NCBI RefSeq assembly: GCF_003382275.1
Contig: NZ_QTJX01000002.1
Coordinates: 248,001 to 312,000, forward strand
Direction: 5' to 3'
Length of the DNA: 64,000 bases
Origin: Flagellimonas nanhaiensis
GTDB lineage: Bacteria > Bacteroidota > Bacteroidia > Flavobacteriales > Flavobacteriaceae
Shown: piece after piece, positions 55,739-64,000 of the stretch
Position numbering within the stretch: the first letter of the stretch is position 1
How the letters are laid out: each line of letters opens with the position of its first letter
Notes under the pieces: generated by a model
Told to the model about the DNA's origin: nothing
What the model saw: the letters and a program-made list of their open reading frames with translations, nothing else
The model's database searches: none
Translations under genes and position numbers: made by a program

Positions 55739-56380
55739 ATGAAAAGGTTTGCCCTTTTTCTTATGGTATTTAGTTTTGGATTCTCCTTATTGCAGGCACA
55801 AGGAGATATTCCAACAACCCGTCCGCTCAAAATTGGGGAACGTAACAACCTGGATGTAAAATCCAGCAATCAAGGTACCGCGCTGCGTATGCCCTCCGTT
55901 ATTGACGAAAATCTCACCTCAAAAAATGAAAAGCCCGGTGTGCAAATGTTGCCTGACAGAGAACTGGTTCAGGCTGGACATGATTTGGAGTTAGATCCTA
56001 AAGTAGGGGAAAGAGAAAAAAGAGGGTCCAAAAAACATTATGGTGATCAATATTTGGGTGATATCAAGACCACAGCCAAATTTGTTGGCATCGTCTGTCG
56101 AGACCACGAATACGTTGATGGCGACCGAATCAAAATCTACTTAAACGGCGAGGTGGTGGAATACAATGTATTGCTCACCGGTTCCTTTAAAGGAGTAAAC
56201 ATAGATCTTACCCAAGGATTCAATCGCATTGAGTTTGAGGCCCTGAACCAAGGTTCTTCCGGCCCCAATACCGCTCAGGTTGTGGTAGCCAACGAAAAAG
56301 GTGAGGTAATCCATAACAACCGTTGGAACCTTTCCACCGGATCTAGAGCCAGTCTGATTATAGTCAAAGAGGAGGAATAA
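55739..56380 (+). CDS. secreted protein of unknown function
   Basis: A 213-residue protein with a clear signal peptide (MKRFALFLMVFSFGFSLLQA-Q). The first third of the mature part is polar and probably disordered; the C-terminal two-thirds is rich in beta strands (ITTAKFVGIVC-like strand, then VDGDRIKIYLNGEVV and GFNRIEFEALNQG), like a small jelly-roll or carbohydrate-binding fold, though I recognise no named family. ATG 55739 is preferred to one 18 codons upstream because it begins the signal peptide. It is convergent with the acylase gene, three bases apart. Confidence 0.7.
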   Translation: MKRFALFLMVFSFGFSLLQAQGDIPTTRPLKIGERNNLDVKSSNQGTALRMPSVIDENLTSKNEKPGVQMLPDRELVQAGHDLELDPKVGEREKRGSKKHYGDQYLGDIKTTAKFVGIVCRDHEYVDGDRIKIYLNGEVVEYNVLLTGSFKGVNIDLTQGFNRIEFEALNQGSSGPNTAQVVVANEKGEVIHNNRWNLSTGSRASLIIVKEEE

Positions 56381-56383
56381 CCT

Positions 56384-58537
56384 CTACTCGCCCGGGCTAT
56401 AAGTCCTAACTGCTCTTTTTAGCACATCTTCTTTATAGTAAGCTGCATCCTTAAACTGCATATCAGCATAACGTTGCGCTTGGTCATCAAAATGTGGTGA
56501 ATCTGGGTCTCCACTTTGCCCCCCCGCCAACATGGTTTTAGCGGTTACTTTTTCTCCAAATTCCACTACTGCAACAAAACTGTTTCCTCGTGTACCATAA
56601 ATTTTCTTGGTATCGTTGTCATAGCGAGCTCCATAAGCAGCCAAAGCTCCCCATCTGCCACTGGCAAAACCAATGGGAATACTTGGTTTGGAATCGTCAA
56701 AAGGCTGACGGATTTCTCCATTGATACGTTGATACCGATGTACTTCTCCCCATGGCATTTCCCAAGTCCCAAAATCGCTTTTCAATTGATCCACGGTTTC
56801 CTTGAACAAAGCCAATTTTTCATCATCGGGAGATTCGCTTCCCCAAAAATTGATCAACTGCATGGCGTACATTCCCTCTGGACGATTAGCCTTCTGATAG
56901 CTTCGCGTACCATAGTAATGAGCGAGCGTCATTGCTACTGATTCTTTTGAAGTGATAAAATCCCAATTCCTTAGAGCTTCAATAGGCTCTTTTAGTCCTT
57001 CAACCGGATTGGCATCAAAAGCTTTCACCAAGCCCGGAATCAACGCTTGGAATGCAGGCAAATAGGGGTCATGTGCCAACGTAATCAAACTATCCAAAGT
57101 GTATCCGCTTCGGTCCTTCAATAGTTCTATGGCATGTACTCCACGAAAATTCTCTTGGTCGCGAGACATATATTTTGGGTAATCTTCCTTTTTAGGGCTG
57201 TTTTCAAGAGCTGAAGTATATGGGGTAGAATTGCAGTTTTGAATCCAACCATTTTCAGGGTTCAGCACCAAAATATTCTCATCTACCGTATGAAGCCCTT
57301 GCCAATCTGTTTTTGGGTTGCTTCCATCAACTGGTTGGGTATAGTTGAAAATTGTATCCCTTTTAGGGATAAAATTCCCATGGAAATAAGCAATATTACC
57401 TTCAGCATCGGCATAAACGGTATTGTTCGAAGAATTGGTGCGGATATCCATCATATCCCGGAATCCTTTGTACCCATCTTGCTTGGTTCTTATATAGGAT
57501 TGTTCCAAAGCTTTTACGGGCTCCCACATCATGGCTGAAGCGGTCCAACGTCCATCTACCACATGTGTTATGGGCCCATGATGGGTATGGTACATGGGAA
57601 ATGTTTTTTCCTTCATTGAATTCCCTTCTTTGTATTTAAGGGTGACCTCAGAAGTTGTGACGGGTCTCAACTCCTCCCCATATACGTAGTACAACGAATC
57701 CTTCATTCTGACAACGTCTTCTTTGAACTCATCCATCACATCGGTATAGGTCGATGTATGCATCCAACCGGTTTTTTCATTGAAGCCCTGATATACAAAA
57801 AACTGACCCCAGGTAACAGCGCCATAGGCATTCAACCCCTCTTCACTGACTACGTGCACCTCTCCTCTAAAGTAAAAGGACGTATGTGGGTTGATCAACA
57901 GCATGGCGTTGCCAGATTGGGTCAAATCACCAGAGATGGCAATACCATTAGAACCCTGGGGTTCTGCCATTTCTTGTTTCTTTTGAAGTTTCAACTCTGG
58001 AATTTCCTGCATGTTCTCATAAAACCCCTGTATTTTTCTAGTTGAAATCCTTTCAATATCACCTCCTATGCTTCCTTCGCTAAAATACATGGGCATCCAG
58101 GGCTCAAAACGGGTTAGTAGTTTAGGTTTCACCTCTGGATGGGTATGCAGGTAATAATTGATTCCATCAGCAAACGCGTCACAAAGCTTTTTCAGCCATT
58201 CCGGGCTTTTTTCATAATTGGCCTTGGCCTCTTCCTCGGTCATAAACAGCTTAGCACGAAGATCACTGTATAAAGCCTCCTCACCTTCTATTTCAGCCAA
58301 CCTGCCTGTAGCCCAGATATAATTTTGTTCCACTCGGTTAAAATCATCCTCACATTGTGCATAGAGCAATCCAAATACCGCATCAGCATCAGTTTTTCCG
58401 TAAATATGGGGCACTCCAAAATCATCTCGGATGATTGTTACCTCTTTGGCCTGTGCCTCCCATTTTTCAACTTCTGGCTGTTGTGCCTGGCGACAACCTA
58501 CTACTGCTAGCAGTAAAAACAATGTAAGTATTCTCAT
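56384..58537 (-). CDS. penicillin-acylase-family amidohydrolase, lipoprotein
   Basis: A 717-residue Ntn hydrolase (penicillin amidase/AHL acylase family) that cleaves an amide bond after self-processing. A lipoprotein signal opens it (LLLAVVGC, Cys 15). The alpha chain has IIRDDFGVPHIYG (35-47) and GLLYAQCEDDFNRVEQ; the processing point is before S196 in PQGSNGIAIS, the future N-terminal nucleophile, followed by LLINPHTSF and VTWGQFFVYQGFNEKTGW. Substrates in the family range from beta-lactams to acyl-homoserine lactones; none can be chosen here. It is divergent from rseC. Confidence 0.9.
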   Translation of the reverse strand: MRILTLFLLLAVVGCRQAQQPEVEKWEAQAKEVTIIRDDFGVPHIYGKTDADAVFGLLYAQCEDDFNRVEQNYIWATGRLAEIEGEEALYSDLRAKLFMTEEEAKANYEKSPEWLKKLCDAFADGINYYLHTHPEVKPKLLTRFEPWMPMYFSEGSIGGDIERISTRKIQGFYENMQEIPELKLQKKQEMAEPQGSNGIAISGDLTQSGNAMLLINPHTSFYFRGEVHVVSEEGLNAYGAVTWGQFFVYQGFNEKTGWMHTSTYTDVMDEFKEDVVRMKDSLYYVYGEELRPVTTSEVTLKYKEGNSMKEKTFPMYHTHHGPITHVVDGRWTASAMMWEPVKALEQSYIRTKQDGYKGFRDMMDIRTNSSNNTVYADAEGNIAYFHGNFIPKRDTIFNYTQPVDGSNPKTDWQGLHTVDENILVLNPENGWIQNCNSTPYTSALENSPKKEDYPKYMSRDQENFRGVHAIELLKDRSGYTLDSLITLAHDPYLPAFQALIPGLVKAFDANPVEGLKEPIEALRNWDFITSKESVAMTLAHYYGTRSYQKANRPEGMYAMQLINFWGSESPDDEKLALFKETVDQLKSDFGTWEMPWGEVHRYQRINGEIRQPFDDSKPSIPIGFASGRWGALAAYGARYDNDTKKIYGTRGNSFVAVVEFGEKVTAKTMLAGGQSGDPDSPHFDDQAQRYADMQFKDAAYYKEDVLKRAVRTYSPGE

Positions 58538-58876
58538 TCTGGTCTAGTTTTAAGCTTTTTCAAAAATTGTGTTTTCAGAACAATATGTGCTTTTCCAATC
58601 CTACATTCAACCTCCTACGGACTACCGGTAAAATAATATTGCCCCTGTTTTAAGGTCTTTGATAACATGCAAATTATCACCATCCTAGGGGTGTTGTCAT
58701 TACAATCTTTGGTCTCCTCGTCTTTTTGGGTTCTTTGCCATAAATGTAACGGTTTATAGTTAGATCTACACGGAAATGGCTTTCCAAACCTATCCAAGTC
58801 TGATATATATCATAAAATGACTTGGGCAAAAATATTAGTTTCACCCTGTAATTTGTTTGGACAAATAACAATTGTC
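58538..58876. other. divergent gap between acylase and rseC
   Basis: About 340 bases that must hold the promoters of the acylase gene (minus) and of the rseC-rnf operon (plus). I see no RNA gene or convincing reading frame; an in-frame ATG at 58817 could extend RseC by 20 residues but adds no recognisable sequence. Confidence 0.4.
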
Positions 58877-59308
58877 ATGACTTCAATGCCAGCGGATAGC
58901 AATACATTCATCCACTCGGGTATAGTTTCCAAAATCAACGGTAGCTCAATTATTGTTGCGTTGGATCAGAACATCCATTGCGAATCTTGTAGGGCGAAAG
59001 CTCTGTGCGGGGTTTCTGATTCAGCTTCCAAAGAAATTGAAGTCACAGACCCCTCCAATTCTTTTAAGGTTAATGAAGCAGTAGAAGTTACCCTGAGAAA
59101 AAGTCTTGGCCATAAAGCTGTGTTCTGGGCCTACGTATTTCCATTTATCATTATGATCGCAACTCTGCTGATCGCTTCTTCCATTTTTGAGGAATGGTTT
59201 GCCGGTCTGTTGTCCCTTTTCATACTCATTCCTTATTATGTTTTGATTCACCTTCTCAATAACCATTTCAAAAAAACCTTTAAGGTTTCCATATCAAGAA
59301 CCCATTGA
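58877..59308 (+). CDS. rseC: SoxR-reducing/RseC-family membrane protein
   Basis: A 143-residue inner-membrane protein with an N-terminal Cys cluster (C35, C38, C44 in HCESCRAKALCG) and two transmembrane helices (about 84-106 and 111-130), as in RseC. In many bacteria RseC is encoded with the Rnf complex and takes part in keeping SoxR reduced or in Rnf maturation. Here its stop lies directly before rnfB, two bases from the ATG, so it belongs to the operon. Start choice is between ATG 58877, 58886 and 58817. Confidence 0.87.
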   Translation: MTSMPADSNTFIHSGIVSKINGSSIIVALDQNIHCESCRAKALCGVSDSASKEIEVTDPSNSFKVNEAVEVTLRKSLGHKAVFWAYVFPFIIMIATLLIASSIFEEWFAGLLSLFILIPYYVLIHLLNNHFKKTFKVSISRTH

Positions 59309-59310
59309 CC

Positions 59311-60201
59311 ATGTCTGATTCTATTCTACATAGCGTAATCTTATTGTCCCTTTTGGGAATTGTGGCAGCTTTGGTCCTCTATGTGGTATCGAAGAAGTTT
59401 TATGTTTATGAAAATCCATTGATTGCAGAGGTCGAGGAGCTATTGCCCGCGGCCAATTGCGCAGGTTGTGGTTCTCCAGGCTGTAGGGCCTTTGCTGAAA
59501 AGTTGGTAGGAACCGACGATATTTCAGATTTGTTTTGTCCGGTTGGCGGCAACGATGTAATGAAGTTGGTGTCCGAGGCACTTGGAAAGGAAGTCGCCGA
59601 AAAGGACCCTACCGTGGCCGTGATACGCTGTCAGGGAAGCTGCGAAGTAAGACCAAAAACCACGGAGTATCAAGGACCTAAATCTTGTACTATTTCCGCT
59701 CTAATTTATAGTGGCGAAACGGATTGTCAATATGGCTGCTTGGGAGATGGGGATTGTGTAGCCGTTTGCCAGTTTGATGCCATGTATATGGATGAGGCCA
59801 CTGGTCTTCCAGTAGTCATTACCGACAAGTGTACCTCTTGCGGAATGTGTGTGGATGCTTGTCCACGAGACATTATCGAAATGCGTCCCAAGCACAAGAG
59901 AGACCTTAAAATCTTTGTGGGCTGTTTGAATGAAGAGAAAGGGGGCATTGCCAAAAAAGCCTGTTCCGTGGCCTGTATCGGTTGCTCCAAATGCTTTGAT
60001 ATATGCCCCAAGGATGCGATTGTTATGGAAAACAACCTTGCCTACATAGACCCAGAATATTGTACGCTCTGCAGAAAATGTGTCCCTGTTTGCCCAACGG
60101 ATTCCATTATTGAGACCAACTTTCCTCCACGAAAGGAAAAGAAGGTGGAACCCAAAGTAACCGCTAAAGTAGAACCGGTAAAACCCCAGCCCAATGCTTA
60201 A
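59311..60201 (+). CDS. rnfB: Rnf electron transport complex subunit B
   Basis: The iron-sulfur entry subunit of the ion-pumping ferredoxin:NAD+ oxidoreductase. The 296 residues hold one N-terminal membrane helix (about 5-26), the 4Fe-4S domain with C50, C53, C58 and C76 (NCAGCGSPGC, LFCPVGG), then several ferredoxin-type clusters (CTSCGMCVDACP, CIGCSKCFDICP, CTLCRKCVPVCP) and a Lys/Glu/Pro tail. ATG 59311 is used; a TTG two codons earlier overlaps the rseC stop. It overlaps rnfC by 8 bases. Confidence 0.95.
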   Translation: MSDSILHSVILLSLLGIVAALVLYVVSKKFYVYENPLIAEVEELLPAANCAGCGSPGCRAFAEKLVGTDDISDLFCPVGGNDVMKLVSEALGKEVAEKDPTVAVIRCQGSCEVRPKTTEYQGPKSCTISALIYSGETDCQYGCLGDGDCVAVCQFDAMYMDEATGLPVVITDKCTSCGMCVDACPRDIIEMRPKHKRDLKIFVGCLNEEKGGIAKKACSVACIGCSKCFDICPKDAIVMENNLAYIDPEYCTLCRKCVPVCPTDSIIETNFPPRKEKKVEPKVTAKVEPVKPQPNA

Positions 60202-61522
60202 AACGTTTCCAAAAGGAGGCGTTCATCCTCCGGAGAACAAATTAACCTCAACCAAGACCATCAAACGGTTACCAGCACCCAAAGTGGTGTATGTCCCCAT
60301 TTCGCAACATATTGGAATTCCAGCGGAAATTATTGTGGACAGAAAGGATAAGGTCGAAATTGGTCAGGTGATAGCCCGATCGGGCGGATTTGTTTCCTCC
60401 AACATCCATGCCCCCGTGGCAGGTACGGTGACCAAATTGGATATGATCATTGATACCAGTGGTTACAAAAAACAGTGCATCGTCATCAGAACCGATGCGA
60501 AGAATGAATCAAACTTCGAAGAAATTGATTTCCCTCTTAAAAAGGAAATTACCCTTCAGCCTGAAGAAATAGTCCAACGTATTTCCGATTTTGGAATAGT
60601 AGGTCTGGGTGGAGCTACCTTTCCCTCCCATGTGAAATTAAATATCAAGGAAGACCGGAAACTGGACTGCCTCATCATCAACGGGGTGGAATGTGAACCT
60701 TATCTGACAGCCGATCATAGGTTAATGTTGGAAAAGACCAAGGAAATCCTGGTGGGCATCCAAATCCTGATGCATGCTCTTCGGGTGGATAGGGCCATCA
60801 TCGGGATTGAAAACAATAAAAAGGATGCCATTGAAGCCTTCAAAACCTTGAGCGTTCAAGAACCAAGGATTCAGGTGGCCGCATTAAAGGTGAAATATCC
60901 CCAAGGTGGAGAAAAACAATTGGTACGGGCCCTCTTAAATAGAGAAGTGCCCAAAAATGGGTTGCCACTGGATGTAGGGGTAGTAGTTCACAATGTAGGT
61001 ACCGTATATGCAATTTACCAAGCCATCCAGCACAATAGGCCCCTTATGGAACGAGTGGTCACCGTAACTGGTAAAAAACTGGAAAAACCCTCCAACTTTT
61101 GGGTGAAAATTGGAACTCCGATCAAAGACTTAGTGGAAGAGGTAGGCGGAATCCCAGAAGGAACCCGAAAAATTGTAAGTGGTGGCCCCATGATGGGCAA
61201 AGCCCTTAAAAGTACTGATGTTCCCGTGACCAAGGGAACTTCCGGAATTTTGGTGATTTCCGAAGATGAGGCCAGCAGGGGCGAACCCAAAAACTGTATC
61301 CGTTGTGGAGAATGCGTTTCAGTATGTCCAATGGGACTTGAGCCCCACTTGCTCATGAACCTCTCCGAAAAAAACATGTTCGAAAAGGCGGCCCAGGAAG
61401 ATATCATGACCTGTATAGAATGTGGCTCGTGCAGTTACGTATGCCCTTCACACCGCCCGCTTTTGGACTATATCCGATTTGGCAAAAACATTACAAAAGA
61501 ACTCCAATCGAAAAAAGTGTAG
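60194..61522 (+). CDS. rnfC: Rnf electron transport complex subunit C
   Basis: The NADH/FMN-binding subunit of Rnf, 442 residues. The N-terminus FPKGGVHPPENK is typical. A Rossmann-like NADH site lies in IVGLGGATFPSHVK (about 136-149), and two 4Fe-4S motifs lie at the end: CIRCGECVSVCPMG (about 367-380) and CIECGSCSYVCPSH (about 405-418). It is peripheral to the membrane and passes electrons between NAD and RnfB/D/G. It overlaps rnfB and is followed by rnfD after 2 bases. Confidence 0.95.
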   Translation: MLKTFPKGGVHPPENKLTSTKTIKRLPAPKVVYVPISQHIGIPAEIIVDRKDKVEIGQVIARSGGFVSSNIHAPVAGTVTKLDMIIDTSGYKKQCIVIRTDAKNESNFEEIDFPLKKEITLQPEEIVQRISDFGIVGLGGATFPSHVKLNIKEDRKLDCLIINGVECEPYLTADHRLMLEKTKEILVGIQILMHALRVDRAIIGIENNKKDAIEAFKTLSVQEPRIQVAALKVKYPQGGEKQLVRALLNREVPKNGLPLDVGVVVHNVGTVYAIYQAIQHNRPLMERVVTVTGKKLEKPSNFWVKIGTPIKDLVEEVGGIPEGTRKIVSGGPMMGKALKSTDVPVTKGTSGILVISEDEASRGEPKNCIRCGECVSVCPMGLEPHLLMNLSEKNMFEKAAQEDIMTCIECGSCSYVCPSHRPLLDYIRFGKNITKELQSKKV

Positions 61523-61524
61523 CT

Positions 61525-62535
61525 ATGAGCGACCAACCAATCATTGTTTCTGCCTCACCACATGTACACTCAGATAGAACATCCCAAAAACTGATGTACG
61601 ATGTTGTCATTGCATTGATCCCTGCATTTCTGGTCTCACTCTACGTTTTTGGGATCAATGCAATGATAGCTACCGCAGCGGCCGTAATCTCATGTCTACT
61701 GTTCGAGTACCTTATTCAAAAATATCTAATGAAAACCGAGGTCACCATAGGTGACGGTTCTGCATTGATCACAGGTATTCTGTTAGCCTTCAACCTACCA
61801 GCAGGTATTCCAATCTGGATGATCGTAATGGGTAGTTTGGTAGCTATTGGCGTGGCCAAACTTTCTTTTGGAGGTCTTGGGTTCAACATATTTAATCCAG
61901 CTTTGGTAGGGCGTGTGTTTTTATTGATTTCCTTTCCGGTACAAATGACCCTTTGGCCCACTGCAGTTGAGAACAACACCACCGTAGTGGATGCCGTCAC
62001 GGGAGCTACCACCTTGGGATTGATCAAAGAAGGTGTGCAATTTGGGGAAACCATGACGGAAATAAGTGCTCAATTGCCTTCAAACATGGATATGCTTCTG
62101 GGTATTACCGGAGGTTCCTTGGGTGAAATGTCAGCATTGGCATTGATTTTAGGAGGGCTTTTCCTAATTATCAGAAAAGTGATTACGTGGCATATTCCTG
62201 TCACGCTTTTGGTGACCATGGCCGTCCTCACAGGTATTTTTTGGTGGATTGACCCTGAGCATTATGCCAGCCCACTGATTCATTTACTCTCTGGAGGAGC
62301 AATTTTGGGTGCATTCTTCATGGCAACCGATTTGGTAACCAGTCCAGTGACCAAAAAAGGAATGGTGGTCTTTGCCATAGGAATTGGAATCCTTACCGTG
62401 GTAATCCGTTTGTTCGGGTCCTATCCCGAAGGGATATCCTTTGCTATTTTAATCATGAACGCTTTTGTACCCCTGATCAATACCTATTTTAAACCTCGAA
62501 GGTTCGGGTCAAAAATTAAAGCCAAAATCGTGTGA
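61525..62535 (+). CDS. rnfD: Rnf electron transport complex subunit D
   Basis: An integral membrane subunit of 336 residues with about nine or ten helices. ATG 61525 gives MSDQPIIVSASPHVHSDRTS, the usual RnfD opening; reading from further upstream would run into rnfC. The covalent FMN site is the threonine in VTGATTLG (about 157-164). RnfD shuttles electrons through the membrane and is thought to be close to the ion path. It overlaps the region before rnfG by only the stop/ATG spacing (2 bases). Confidence 0.93.
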   Translation: MSDQPIIVSASPHVHSDRTSQKLMYDVVIALIPAFLVSLYVFGINAMIATAAAVISCLLFEYLIQKYLMKTEVTIGDGSALITGILLAFNLPAGIPIWMIVMGSLVAIGVAKLSFGGLGFNIFNPALVGRVFLLISFPVQMTLWPTAVENNTTVVDAVTGATTLGLIKEGVQFGETMTEISAQLPSNMDMLLGITGGSLGEMSALALILGGLFLIIRKVITWHIPVTLLVTMAVLTGIFWWIDPEHYASPLIHLLSGGAILGAFFMATDLVTSPVTKKGMVVFAIGIGILTVVIRLFGSYPEGISFAILIMNAFVPLINTYFKPRRFGSKIKAKIV

Positions 62536-62537
62536 TT

Positions 62538-63134
62538 ATGAAAAAGAAGGAATCCACACTCATCAACATGGTACTTGTGCTCTTTGTAATCACCTTGGCT
62601 GCAGGCCTATCCTTGGGCTATGTAAATGACCTCACATTAGAACCCAAAGCCAAAGCTCGACTGGCGAAAAAAGTCAATGCTTTAAAAACGGTCTTGCCCC
62701 AATTTAACAATGCACCGGTTTCTGAAGTGGTCAAAGTCAAAATAGAACAGGCCAAAGACAGTATTGAACTATATCCAGCTCTTCAGGATAGTGTTTTTGT
62801 AGGAGCAGCCGTCACCGGAGCATCGGAAAGAGGATATAGTGGATTGGTAAAAGTAATGGTAGGTTTTGAACCAGATGGAACCATCAAGAACATCGCAGTA
62901 CTGGAGCAAAAGGAAACTCCAGGGTTGGGTACCAAAATGAAGAGCGAGAAGTTCGTGAAACAATTCCGAGGGAAAAATCCGGCATCCTTCAACCTAAAGG
63001 TTAAAAAAGAGGGCGGCGAAGTAGATGCTTTGGCCGGAGCTACAATCAGCACACGAGCTTTTGGGGAAGCTACCCAACAAGCATATGATGCTTACATGAA
63101 CAACAAAGAAATCTTGGTCAAACCCAATAATTGA
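62538..63134 (+). CDS. rnfG: Rnf electron transport complex subunit G
   Basis: A 198-residue subunit with one N-terminal membrane helix (about 8-28) and a periplasmic FMN domain. The flavinylation motif is ALAGATISTRAF (about 166-177), in which a Thr carries FMN by a phosphoester bond added by ApbE. GLGTKMKSEKFVKQF is another family mark. ATG 62538 is preferred to a GTG two codons before. The stop is 5 bases before the rnfE ATG. Confidence 0.93.
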   Translation: MKKKESTLINMVLVLFVITLAAGLSLGYVNDLTLEPKAKARLAKKVNALKTVLPQFNNAPVSEVVKVKIEQAKDSIELYPALQDSVFVGAAVTGASERGYSGLVKVMVGFEPDGTIKNIAVLEQKETPGLGTKMKSEKFVKQFRGKNPASFNLKVKKEGGEVDALAGATISTRAFGEATQQAYDAYMNNKEILVKPNN

Positions 63135-63139
63135 AGATT

Positions 63140-63745
63140 ATGGCGAACACACTGGACCACAAACAAAATTTCTTAAAGGGTATCATCAAGGAAAACCCGG
63201 TCTTTGTAATGTTATTGGGGATGTGCCCCACTCTTGGGGTGACTAGCTCGGCCTTTAACGGATTGGGTATGGGGGTGGCCACTTTATTTGTGCTGTTGAT
63301 GTCAAACATTGTGGTTTCGCTGATAAAGACCCAAGTACCGAACAAAGTTCGGATTCCGGCCTTCATCATCATCATTGCTTCGTTTGTAACTATTGTAGAG
63401 ATGGTTCTTGAAGCTTTTATCCCATTTTTATATGAGCAACTGGGCATATTTATCCCTTTGATTGTGGTAAACTGCCTCATCCTTGGTCGGGCCGAATCCT
63501 TTGCCTCCAAAAACAATCTGTTGGCCTCAATCGTTGATGCCTTGGGTATGGGGGTTGGTTTTGTCATAGCGCTAACTGCTCTTGGCGCTGCCCGCGAAAT
63601 TCTAGGTAATGGAAGCATTTTTGAGTTCAAATTTGTCTCTGAGGATGCCAGCACCTTCATCCTGTTTATTCTGCCCCCTGGAGCTTTTATTGCTCTGGCG
63701 TATCTGGCCGTTGTGTTCAATAAAATGACCCAAAAAACCGCGTAA
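63140..63745 (+). CDS. rnfE: Rnf electron transport complex subunit E
   Basis: A 201-residue integral membrane subunit with six helices, homologous to RnfA. FLKGIIKENPVFVMLLGMCP and TLGVTSSAFNGLGMG near the start and NCLILGRAESFASKN in the middle are typical; conserved cysteines in the membrane (MCP, NCL) hold the intramembrane 2Fe-2S cluster with RnfA. ATG 63140 is preferred to a TTG three codons earlier. rnfA follows after one base. Confidence 0.93.
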   Translation: MANTLDHKQNFLKGIIKENPVFVMLLGMCPTLGVTSSAFNGLGMGVATLFVLLMSNIVVSLIKTQVPNKVRIPAFIIIIASFVTIVEMVLEAFIPFLYEQLGIFIPLIVVNCLILGRAESFASKNNLLASIVDALGMGVGFVIALTALGAAREILGNGSIFEFKFVSEDASTFILFILPPGAFIALAYLAVVFNKMTQKTA

Positions 63746-63746
63746 T

Positions 63747-64000
63747 ATGGAATATGTGATCATTCTTATCGGTGCCGTTTTTGTAAACAACATTGTACTG
63801 TCCCAATTTTTAGGGATTTGTCCTTTCTTGGGTGTTTCCAACAAAGTCTCCACTTCCTGGGGAATGTCTGGGGCGGTACTGTTTGTGATGACCATTGCTA
63901 CCACGGTCACCTATTTGTTGCACCAATATGTGCTGGTGCCCATGGGCTTGGACTATCTGCGGACGATTACTTTTATTCTGGTGATTGCCGCCCTGGTGCA
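63747..64000 (+). CDS. rnfA: Rnf electron transport complex subunit A, 3' end cut off by window
   Basis: The first 84 residues of the last Rnf subunit. MEYVIILIGAVFVNNIVLSQ followed by FLGICPFLGVSNKV is the conserved RnfA opening, with the cysteine expected for the RnfA/E intramembrane iron-sulfur cluster. It is the sixth gene in the order B-C-D-G-E-A usual for Bacteroidota. The frame stays open to the end of the window. Confidence 0.92.
   Translation, partial: MEYVIILIGAVFVNNIVLSQFLGICPFLGVSNKVSTSWGMSGAVLFVMTIATTVTYLLHQYVLVPMGLDYLRTITFILVIAALV

Noticed and set aside
1-64000. CRISPR arrays, tRNA/rRNA genes, transposases or prophage genes
   Set aside because: None was recognised on either strand; repeats seen are short local palindromes or repeated protein motifs in the FG-GAP genes.

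Overview
The window reads as chromosome of a marine member of the Flavobacteriaceae (Bacteroidota), probably near Muricauda/Flagellimonas or Maribacter. The reasons are a SusC/SusD pair, the acetyl/succinyl-ornithine type of arginine pathway with an ACT-domain gene in it, a mevalonate operon containing a UbiA-type prenyltransferase, an rseC-rnfBCDGEA operon, many lipoproteins with Bacteroidota-style signals, and a candidate TTTG / TAnnTTT-type promoter before susC. No tRNA, rRNA, CRISPR array or insertion sequence was seen.

Layout. 1-4197: 3' part of an arginine operon (argF' partial, argB, argE, an ACT-domain gene, argH), with overlapping or nearly touching genes. 4483-8294: a looser, AT-rich block with a RibD/DHFR-like reductase, a subclass A2 (PER-like) class A beta-lactamase, a membrane-bound XRE regulator, a class C-like serine hydrolase and a small zinc-ribbon protein; a perfect 31-bp palindrome lies before the beta-lactamase. 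8437-9984: a HAD hydrolase and an rRNA pseudouridine synthase, convergent. 10281-12019: a two-gene type II restriction-modification module. 12117-16080 (minus strand): mvaD, mevalonate kinase, UbiA prenyltransferase and nitrilase. 16174-21550: TspO, DUF1697, glpK, glpF, a BaiN-type flavoprotein and a glycerophosphodiester phosphodiesterase lipoprotein. 22213-32635: a maltodextrin locus, with lacI-GH65 phosphorylase-GH13 amylase on the minus strand diverging from susC-susD; a LacI-type operator and a promoter lie between the two arms. 32909-45929: three very large paralogous FG-GAP/ASPIC lipoproteins whose reading frames overlap, then a vanadium-haloperoxidase-like PAP2 lipoprotein, a membrane-anchored GyrI-like protein and a propeller-like lipoprotein. 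45894-54227: a metallophosphatase fused to an outer-membrane barrel, an HD-hydrolase fused to a Pycsar-type membrane effector domain, a GAF protein and an LpxH-like metallophosphoesterase. 54257-58537: a class V aminotransferase, a secreted protein of unknown function and a penicillin-acylase-family lipoprotein. 58877-64000: rseC-rnfBCDGE and the start of rnfA.

How it fits together. The arginine operon makes arginine through acylated intermediates, so ArgE probably acts on acetylcitrulline. The maltodextrin locus can bind and import oligosaccharides (SusCD), cut them (amylase lipoprotein) and phosphorolyse the disaccharide (GH65) under LacI control; the beta-phosphoglucomutase this route needs is not in the cluster. 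The Rnf complex couples ferredoxin:NAD+ redox to ion pumping. The most intriguing parts are the triple ASPIC/FG-GAP plus haloperoxidase-like surface operon, the stand-alone HD-PycTM fusion with no nucleotide cyclase nearby, and the metallophosphatase-barrel fusion that shares 36 coding bases with its convergent neighbour.
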